In this document: positions 24,334 to 30,959 of the stretch, in pieces
Layout: the number at the start of each line of letters is the position of its first letter
Position numbering within the stretch: position 1 is the first letter of the stretch
Source: Deinococcus betulae
GTDB taxonomy: Bacteria; Deinococcota; Deinococci; Deinococcales; Deinococcaceae
Direction: 5' to 3'
Assembly (NCBI RefSeq): GCF_020166395.1
Contig: NZ_JAIQXU010000040.1
Location: forward strand, 1-30,959
DNA: 30,959 bases
Made by a program: the position numbers and the translations under genes
The notes under the pieces: generated by a model
Databases searched by the model: none
What the model was told of the DNA's origin: nothing
The model's input: the letters and a program-made list of their open reading frames with translations, nothing else

Positions 24334-24634
24334 TGAATCGCAACGCCTTTCAAGCGGCAGCTGGGTGTGTCGGGGTCTGTGCCGACCGGCGACAGTGTGC
24401 AAGACCACGCCCATATCAACCCCAGGAGCGTTTTGCTGCTACAGGAACTGGCCCAGGTTGCTGTCACGTGTGTCAAGTCCGGTTGAATTAATCCGTTTCC
24501 GTCAACGAGTCAATTTGCGTTTGCATAAGTTTAAGGTGGCTTTGATTGCTGCTCGCCTCGGTTCGTCTCTCCGGGGCTGTGGAGCCGACTGTCAAGCGGT
24601 GGCCAGATTTGCTCAGGGGCTCTGCCGACTCCCT
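24334..24634. other. AT-richer intergenic region
   Basis: About 300 nt between convergent genes. The part 24475-24550 is clearly lower in GC than its surroundings and holds short AT-rich words (GAATTAATCC, GCATAAGTTTAAGG). No hairpin with a T tract, gene or RNA could be recognised. Confidence 0.4.
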
Positions 24635-25816
24635 CTATTGGCTCCGGCGGGTGCCGTAGCGGCGCAGCAGTTCTGTCCGGGCGATCATTGCCAGGCGCGG
24701 CGTGTGGGCCTTTTCGGGGTCGGAGACGCCGTAGGCGCGGCGCAGGGTGCGCGACCACCAGGTCAGGCGGCGGCGGTGGGCGGGGGGCAGATCCACCACC
24801 GTAAAACCGTAGATGCCCAGCACGTCTGCAAAAATGCTGATGCTGAAGACGGCGTCCAGGGTCTGCCAGTCGGGGTCGTCGCGTAGCGCCGCCGCCAGAT
24901 CATGAATCGAGTGGGTGACGACCCGGCGCCCCGCCACTGGCCGCTCGGCAAGTTCGACCAGGCGGGCGCTGTCCAGATGAAACTCGGCCACGCGCTGACC
25001 CCGGCCGAGGGTCAGCCCCGCCGGCTGGTCGGGCGCGGGCAGGGTTATATCGGCCAGGGGATAGGGCGCCGTGCCCACGCGAAAGAGGCTGCTGGCGTGC
25101 CCCCCAATGCGGCGGATACGGCCAAGGCGGTCATAGATCACGTCCACGAGTTGCAGCGCGGTGGCGGGAATGTCACGCAGGGTATCGGGGCGCAGGTGGC
25201 GCAGCCCGGAGAGGGCCCGGACCTCATACCCGCGCGCTTGCAGGTCTGTCAGGTGGGCAGGCAGAGCGCGGGCCACCTGGGGATCTGTGCCGCTAAGGTG
25301 AAGCAGGGCGCCAGGACGCCGACCCTGGGCGAGGTTGCCCTGACCGGCAATGGGGCGCAGGCCGGTTTGCTGCGCCATCAGGGCCACCCAGAGGGCCGGC
25401 ACCCCTGCCGCCGCACGGAAGGCATGGGGAGGCTGGCCAGTCAGAGCCGTCAGCCCGGCCTGCGCTTGACGCAGCCGGGCCAGAGTCCAGGGTGGGGTCA
25501 GGGGCCCGCCGGGTACGAAAGGCCGCAGGTCATGGCCTTCGGCGGCGGCCTGCTGCGCCAGGGCGGGCGCGCGGGCAATAGCCCCGGCCTCAAAGCAGAA
25601 GGTGGCCTGGGCCCCGGCGGCCTTCAGGGCGGCCAGCAGGGCTGGCGTGGTCTGTGGGTCCGGGCCTCCCTCAAAGACCAGGCCCAGGCCCGGCTGGGCA
25701 CTGCGGGCCCGGCGCAGCGTGCCCACACCGGTCCAACGCCACAGCCGCCCGGCGCCCCACAGCAGCGCCCCCAGGCCCAGCGCCCACCTCCCCAATTTGC
25801 CCGCCACTCGCCCCAT
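24635..25816 (-). CDS. Catalytically degenerate polysaccharide deacetylase-like protein with C-terminal YkoP-like domain
   Basis: A 393-residue protein with an N-terminal hydrophobic anchor (about 10-30). Residues 44-200 align with the NodB domain of the deacetylase at 15084-15800, sharing GPDPQTTPALLAALKAAGAQATF. However, the catalytic motifs are lost: TFDDGPD reads VFEGGPD (D to E49 and D to G50), H-x3-H reads F100-x3-G104, RPPHG reads RAAAG and LHD reads LHL. The C-terminal part (about 205-393) has VDVIYDRLGRIRRIGG, VAEFHLDSARLVEL and IYGFTVVDLP, resembling YkoP-like domains. The start is ATG 25816, because a TACAGT box 7 nt upstream overlaps the alternative GTG at 25825. It probably binds rather than deacetylates sugar polymers (inference). 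Confidence 0.82.
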   Translation of the reverse strand: MGRVAGKLGRWALGLGALLWGAGRLWRWTGVGTLRRARSAQPGLGLVFEGGPDPQTTPALLAALKAAGAQATFCFEAGAIARAPALAQQAAAEGHDLRPFVPGGPLTPPWTLARLRQAQAGLTALTGQPPHAFRAAAGVPALWVALMAQQTGLRPIAGQGNLAQGRRPGALLHLSGTDPQVARALPAHLTDLQARGYEVRALSGLRHLRPDTLRDIPATALQLVDVIYDRLGRIRRIGGHASSLFRVGTAPYPLADITLPAPDQPAGLTLGRGQRVAEFHLDSARLVELAERPVAGRRVVTHSIHDLAAALRDDPDWQTLDAVFSISIFADVLGIYGFTVVDLPPAHRRRLTWWSRTLRRAYGVSDPEKAHTPRLAMIARTELLRRYGTRRSQ

Positions 25817-25823
25817 TCCGGCC

Positions 25824-25829
25824 ACTGTA
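25824..25829 (-). promoter_or_regulatory. TANNNT -10 box, leaderless type, for the deacetylase-like gene
   Basis: TACAGT on the minus strand, 7 nt before ATG 25816. It overlaps the upstream GTG (25825), so that codon cannot lie in the transcript it makes. It lies in the short gap after the carboxylesterase stop. Confidence 0.5.
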
Positions 25830-25834
25830 GCCCG

Positions 25835-27292
25835 TCAGGGCATGGGCACAAACGAACCGGTCCACAGCCGGCGCCGCTCGTGCTCGCCCCCTACGGTGAG
25901 GGTCACGCCGCTCAGGTCCAGTCGGGCCACCTGGGGGTCCCTTTCGGTGTACGCCGGCCAGGCGCGGCCAGGGTGCCCGTCCCGCACAAAGGATGCCCAG
26001 GCCGCCTGCATCCGGTGGGCCAGCGCGGCGCGGCGCCCGGCGTCCCCGCCGCGCATCAGGGTCGAGGCAGCGCCCATGGGCCGGGGCCACAGGAACAGCA
26101 GTTCCATGCCGTGCGTGGCGCCCAGGCCAAACAGGCGCGTGCCCCAGTCAAAGCGGTAGCGGTAGGCAGGCGCCGCGTGACCGCGCAGCAGGGCGTCGTT
26201 GCCACTGTGGAAAAACAGGTCTGTGCCCAGCGCCACCAGCCCACCCTCGGTGTCCGTGTAGGTCGCCAGCACGGCCCCCAGCTGCCCTGGGGCGAGGTAG
26301 GGCACCATCACCCGCGTCAGCAGCGTGCGGTCGGTGCGCGGAAAGATGCGGTTGGGCAAGCGGACAAACAGGGAGTATTCATCGCGGTTGGCGCCCAGCA
26401 GCAGCGGCACCGGCGCCGCCGGGGTGGCCAGCAGTGCCGCGAAGTCCCTGGGCAGCACCTGCCCATCCAGAAAGGGGCGGGAATTCAGGCGGCGGGCGCG
26501 GACAGCCTCCAGGCGGTGCAGTGCCCCCACAAACGCGGCGGGTGGGCGGCCCCACAGGTCATGGACATTGGTCCGCCCGATCCCCAGCGCGTCTGCATAC
26601 GCCTGCGCAGTCTCCAGGCTGTTGTCCCAGCTGCTCACCTGATTGAGCGTGCCGCTTTGCAGGATGGCGCCGCGAATCAGGTGGGCGGCGCCGGGGTCCC
26701 GCAGCATCAGGGCCGCCGCCACGGCGCCCGCCGATTCGCCCGCCACCGTGATGCGCGCCGGGTCGCCTCCAAAGCCTGCAATGTTGGCCGCCACCCAGCG
26801 CAGCGCGGCCACCTGGTCCTGATAGCCCGCGTTGGGGGCAAAGCGGTCATCCTGAAACAGTCCGCCAAAGTTGGCGTAGCCCAGTGGCCCTAGCCGTGAA
26901 TTGACCGTCACCACCACCAGGCCGTGCCGGGCCGCAAACTCGCGGCCATCGTACAGACGGCCACTGCCGGCCCGGAAGGCGCCGCCATGAAACCAGAGCA
27001 GCACCGGGTGCCCCTGGCCCCCCGCGGGCGCCCAGATGTTCAGGGCCAAGCTGCCCTCGGCCGAGGGCGCCAGGGTGACTGAAGGGTCCAGCGGTTGCAG
27101 CGTGTCCGGGGCATAGGTCTGGGTGCGGCGCGTGCCAGTCCAGCCTGGATGCGGGGCCGGCGGGGCAAAGCGCAGCGGTCCACGGGCCGGCGCGGCGTAG
27201 GGCAGGCCCAGCCAGGCGTGGGCCCGCAGCGGGCCAACCGCCACCAGCCGCCCCTGAACCTGACCAGCCGCCGTTTTAACAACAAGAGACAC
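25835..27292 (-). CDS. Carboxylesterase type B
   Basis: A 485-residue alpha/beta hydrolase of the carboxylesterase/para-nitrobenzyl esterase family that hydrolyses carboxylic esters. The oxyanion-hole motif HGGAF is at 102-106. The catalytic triad is visible as S187 in GESAG, E305 in GANRDEYSLFV and H394 in GATHGMELLF. There is no signal peptide, so it is probably cytoplasmic. The start is GTG 27292, 5 nt after a TACCTT box. It is upstream of the deacetylase-like gene in the same direction with a gap of 18 nt, but that gene has its own -10 box. It is divergent from the DinB-family gene. Confidence 0.92.
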   Translation of the reverse strand: MSLVVKTAAGQVQGRLVAVGPLRAHAWLGLPYAAPARGPLRFAPPAPHPGWTGTRRTQTYAPDTLQPLDPSVTLAPSAEGSLALNIWAPAGGQGHPVLLWFHGGAFRAGSGRLYDGREFAARHGLVVVTVNSRLGPLGYANFGGLFQDDRFAPNAGYQDQVAALRWVAANIAGFGGDPARITVAGESAGAVAAALMLRDPGAAHLIRGAILQSGTLNQVSSWDNSLETAQAYADALGIGRTNVHDLWGRPPAAFVGALHRLEAVRARRLNSRPFLDGQVLPRDFAALLATPAAPVPLLLGANRDEYSLFVRLPNRIFPRTDRTLLTRVMVPYLAPGQLGAVLATYTDTEGGLVALGTDLFFHSGNDALLRGHAAPAYRYRFDWGTRLFGLGATHGMELLFLWPRPMGAASTLMRGGDAGRRAALAHRMQAAWASFVRDGHPGRAWPAYTERDPQVARLDLSGVTLTVGGEHERRRLWTGSFVPMP

Positions 27293-27297
27293 GGAGT

Positions 27298-27303
27298 AAG
27301 GTA
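27298..27303 (-). promoter_or_regulatory. TANNNT -10 box, leaderless type, for the carboxylesterase
   Basis: TACCTT on the minus strand, 5 nt before the GTG at 27292. The same box and spacing occur at ilvD. Confidence 0.45.
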
Positions 27304-27370
27304 ACAGGCTGCGCTGGAAAGACGTTCACCCTTCGTCCTATTCCCGTCACTGGTTGACCGGAATAGCCTT

Positions 27371-27376
27371 TAGGCT
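27371..27376 (+). promoter_or_regulatory. TANNNT -10 box, leaderless type, for the DinB-family gene
   Basis: TAGGCT ends 6 nt before ATG 27383, which favours that ATG over the GTG three bases earlier. Confidence 0.55.
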
Positions 27377-27382
27377 CAGGTG

Positions 27383-27919
27383 ATGACCGCCGAAGCCTTC
27401 TACCGCTACCTGATGTCTGCTCGCCGCGCCCTGTGGGTCACCCTGCGCGCCCTGCCGGAAGATCAGTTGTCTGCGGCCGTTATTCCCACCGAGGGCGCCC
27501 GCTGCATTAAAGACCTCCTGATGCACATGGCGGTGGTTGAAGACGGCTGGTTTCGCGGCGACCTGCTGGGGCAACCGACGGTGCTGGAGACGTTGGGCGT
27601 GGGCGCCCCCGGCTCGGCGGCCGAATACTGGCACCACGACCACCGCCCGCTGGACTGGCTGCTGAGCTACTGGGAGGCGGTCGAGCAGGCCACCCTGGCC
27701 AGCTGGCCGGCGCTGCTGGAGCAGGCGGCCCAGCACCGCCGCATTCCGGTGGACGAGAGTCGCCCCGAGACTCTGTCGGCCGATGAGGTGCTGTGGCACG
27801 TCATGCAGCATGAGGTCAGGCACAGCGCCCAGGTGGTGCAGATGATTCGCCTGCTGGGGCACCGGCCCCCCGCGCTGGACCTAGTCTTTCATGTGGCCAG
27901 AGGGCCAGAAGAAGCCTGA
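27383..27919 (+). CDS. DinB family protein (putative metal-dependent hydrolase/transferase)
   Basis: A 178-residue four-helix-bundle protein of the DinB/YfiT superfamily. The three metal-binding histidines of this fold are present in suitable places: one in DLLMHMAVVEDGWF (near residue 49) and two in the C-terminal helix VMQHEVRHSAQVVQM (near 148-152). The DinB superfamily is strongly expanded in Deinococcus, and some members are damage-inducible; the activity of this protein is unknown. It begins at ATG 27383, 6 nt after a TAGGCT box, and ends just before a bidirectional terminator shared with ilvD. Confidence 0.87.
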   Translation: MTAEAFYRYLMSARRALWVTLRALPEDQLSAAVIPTEGARCIKDLLMHMAVVEDGWFRGDLLGQPTVLETLGVGAPGSAAEYWHHDHRPLDWLLSYWEAVEQATLASWPALLEQAAQHRRIPVDESRPETLSADEVLWHVMQHEVRHSAQVVQMIRLLGHRPPALDLVFHVARGPEEA

Positions 27920-27923
27920 AAAC

Positions 27924-27950
27924 AGGCCGCCCGTCAGATGAGGGCGGCCT
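27924..27950. terminator. Bidirectional Rho-independent terminator between the DinB-family gene and ilvD
   Basis: AGGCCGCCC (27924-27932) pairs perfectly with GGGCGGCCT (27942-27950) around a 9-nt loop. A T/C-rich tail follows on the plus strand and TGTTTTC on the minus strand. Confidence 0.85.
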
Positions 27951-27965
27951 CGTTCTCCTCCTTCT

Positions 27966-29660
<1,695 letters not shown>

Positions 29661-29665
29661 GCCTC

Positions 29666-29671
29666 AAGGTA
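29666..29671 (-). promoter_or_regulatory. TANNNT -10 box, leaderless type, for ilvD
   Basis: TACCTT on the minus strand, 5 nt before ATG 29660. A GAGG in the 5-nt spacer is too close to the start to act as a normal Shine-Dalgarno sequence. Confidence 0.5.
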
Positions 29672-29713
29672 GCGGCCTGGTCCCTGAGCAGCGGCGGAAA
29701 GCACAGACAGGGG

Positions 29714-29719
29714 TAGGGT
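29714..29719 (+). promoter_or_regulatory. TANNNT -10 box, leaderless type, for the pseudogene
   Basis: TAGGGT ends 6 nt before ATG 29726, so the promoter of the broken gene still looks intact. Confidence 0.5.
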
Positions 29720-29725
29720 GCGCCC

Positions 29726-30150
29726 ATGACCCGGCCTCACCTCGTCTTTGTAGACAACGCCGACAGTGGTGTTCTGAACGGCCTGAAAGACCTGTGGCAC
29801 AAGACGCTTTCGCCGTAGACCTACGACTGCCAGCTGTGTGCTGTGACCTATGGTTCGCTGGGTATGCGGCGCGAGTGGCGGGCCTTCTGGCAAAACCTGG
29901 AGGCCGATATCACGTTTCTGCACCGGGACGAGGTGCAGGCGCGCTACGGCGTTGGCGGCCTGGTCCTGCCAGCGGTGTTCGAGGAGCGGGACGCGGCCGC
30001 CTTCAGCCCTGGCTGTCCGCCGAACAGCTGCGGGCGGCGCCCAGCCTGGTGATGAATCTGGTGGAGCGCCGCCTGGCGGGCCGGGGAGCCTCTCTTGTTC
30101 GCCCTACCCGATGTTCAGGCCCACATCGAAGGTGGCCCTGTACCCCTTAA
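29726..30150 (+). pseudogene. Broken gene for a small cytoplasmic protein of unknown function
   Basis: Translation from ATG 29726 gives MTRPHLVFVDNADSGVLNG and then an in-frame TAG at codon 31 (29816-29818), after which the same frame continues in plausible protein sequence (TYDCQLCAVTYG, then FLHRDEVQARYGVGGLVLPAVFEERDAAA). Near 29980-30001 the coding signal moves to the next frame, reading LQPWLSAEQLRAAPSLVMN and VERRLA; the change fits loss of one base. So there are one nonsense and one frameshift lesion. I recall a family of small proteins with this VDNADSG...LCAVTYG pattern in Deinococcus and other bacteria, function unknown to me. The end is uncertain: the restored frame runs into the convergent dioxygenase gene and stops at 30148-30150, while homologs probably end near 30094. 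A sequencing error or TAG readthrough are less likely alternatives. Confidence 0.75.
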
Positions 30151-30949
30151 CTGGATCGCCCGTCACCTTCAGCAGCAGCTGTGAGCCGCCGTTGCGGTAG
30201 ATGCCGTCCTGGGCGTTGGGGGTGTCGGCTTTGCCCTTCTGGCTGTAGGGGGCGCGGGTCAACACGGCCGCATTCACAGTTTCGGGGAAAAACAGCTGCG
30301 AGGTGAATTCGCCTGTGGCCTTGCCGCTGGCGTTCAGGGGCCGCAGCTTGAAATGAATGTGAATGGCGCGTCCCTGATACCAGCCCGGATAGATGGTGGT
30401 AAAGCTGGCCTTACCCTGGGCGCTGGTGACCTGCGAGCCGCGCAGAAAGTCGCCTGCGACGCCCGACACGCCCGAGTAGTTGCCCAGAGCGTCGCAGTGC
30501 CACACGTCAATCAGAACGCCCGCGCGGGGTGTGCAGCCGCCTACCGCCACCCGTGAAGTCACGAAGTCCAGCGTCAGGGGCACGCCGCTGACCACCTTGC
30601 CTGTTTTGCTGTCCTTGCGAAGGTCGCTGCGGCGCGGCTCGCCCTCCACAAAGTAAGGCCCTTCGGTCATGGCAGGCCGCACCACACAGCCGGGCAGGCC
30701 CGTGGCGCCGCTGGTGCCGGCGCTGGTTCCCCCTGCGCCGCCCATGCCCCCCGCCCCTCCGGGTGGTGGGGGCGGCCCGCCGCGCTGGGCCAGGACACCG
30801 CCTGCTGTCAGGGCGGCCGCGCCACCGCTCAGCCCCAGCAGCCGCAGCGCCGAGCGCCGGCTGAGCAGGCGGCCCACCATCTCGTCGTCGTTGTCTTCTT
30901 CGGGCAGTTCGGGCGTCAGGGGCAGGCGGGGGTCGTGTGGGTCGTTCAT
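30104..30949 (-). CDS. Tat-exported intradiol ring-cleavage dioxygenase (protocatechuate 3,4-dioxygenase-like)
   Basis: A 281-residue non-haem iron(III) dioxygenase that would cleave catechol-type rings between the hydroxyl groups. The acidic N-terminus is followed by a twin-arginine signal (SRRSALRLLGLSG, R31-R32, hydrophobic region to about 54) and a Pro/Gly-rich linker (57-86). Iron ligands are probably Y158 in DALGNYSG, Y191 in YPGWYQGR, and H197 and H199 in AIHIHF, the usual two-Tyr two-His set. Tat export suits a metalloprotein that folds with its cofactor before export. No other aromatic-degradation gene is nearby, so the substrate is open. AGGTG lies 5 nt before the ATG at 30949. Confidence 0.9.
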   Translation of the reverse strand: MNDPHDPRLPLTPELPEEDNDDEMVGRLLSRRSALRLLGLSGGAAALTAGGVLAQRGGPPPPPGGAGGMGGAGGTSAGTSGATGLPGCVVRPAMTEGPYFVEGEPRRSDLRKDSKTGKVVSGVPLTLDFVTSRVAVGGCTPRAGVLIDVWHCDALGNYSGVSGVAGDFLRGSQVTSAQGKASFTTIYPGWYQGRAIHIHFKLRPLNASGKATGEFTSQLFFPETVNAAVLTRAPYSQKGKADTPNAQDGIYRNGGSQLLLKVTGDPVKGYRATFDVGLNIG

Positions 30950-30959
30950 AGGGGCACCT

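Noticed and set aside
24567..24600. TTGACA on the minus strand as a promoter
   Set aside because: No matching -10 box and no minus-strand gene follows before the convergent channel gene.
24902..26893. 663-codon plus-strand frame opposite the deacetylase-like and esterase genes
   Set aside because: Gly/Gln/His-rich shadow with no domain; both minus-strand genes have clear families and catalytic or conserved motifs.

Overview
The window looks like chromosomal DNA from a Deinococcus species, probably a rod-forming one. It is GC-rich with dense protein coding, and it carries mreB, mreC, mreD and a PBP2 gene. Many genes start 5-8 nt after a TANNNT hexamer, the leaderless-promoter arrangement described for Deinococcus. 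Most genes look like core housekeeping or envelope functions. I see no rRNA, tRNA, CRISPR array, prophage or complete insertion sequence.

Layout. 1-191 (-): start of a secreted protein that runs off the window. 289-4971 (-): a tight five-gene operon deoC-maf-mreC-mreD-mrdA (cell elongation plus deoxynucleoside salvage and NTP cleansing). 5097-5651 (-): a DHFR/RibD-like reductase. 6008-7861 (+): bcp-rpiA-GNAT operon. 7998-10040 (-): DUF255 thioredoxin-like protein. 10140-11054 (+): transglutaminase-like protein. 11545-12846 (-): secreted DUF4139-like protein. 13201-15030 (+): argS, ending at a strong bidirectional terminator. 15084-18627 (-): fabZ, an LptF/LptG-type permease, an MGDG-synthase-like glycosyltransferase and a polysaccharide deacetylase, the last three overlapping by 4 nt; together they look like an envelope glycolipid module. 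18726-19766 (-): mreB with its own terminator. 19883-21494: two small proteins and a nucleotidyltransferase. 21604-24333 (+): acyl-CoA dehydrogenase, DUF4174 protein and a potassium-channel-like protein. 24635-27292 (-): type B carboxylesterase and a deacetylase-like protein that has lost its catalytic residues and is fused to a YkoP-like domain. 27383-27919 (+): DinB-family protein, convergent with ilvD (27966-29660, -) across a bidirectional terminator. 29726-30150 (+): a pseudogene. 30104-30949 (-): a Tat-exported intradiol dioxygenase.

Main points of interest are the pseudo-deacetylase/YkoP fusion, the pseudogene that keeps an intact promoter, the repeated leaderless -10 boxes (which also settle several start codons), the lptF-glycosyltransferase-deacetylase module, a channel with a GLG selectivity filter, and a GTGGG-rich repeat pair next to fabZ. 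I did not find a clearly new defence or mobile system.
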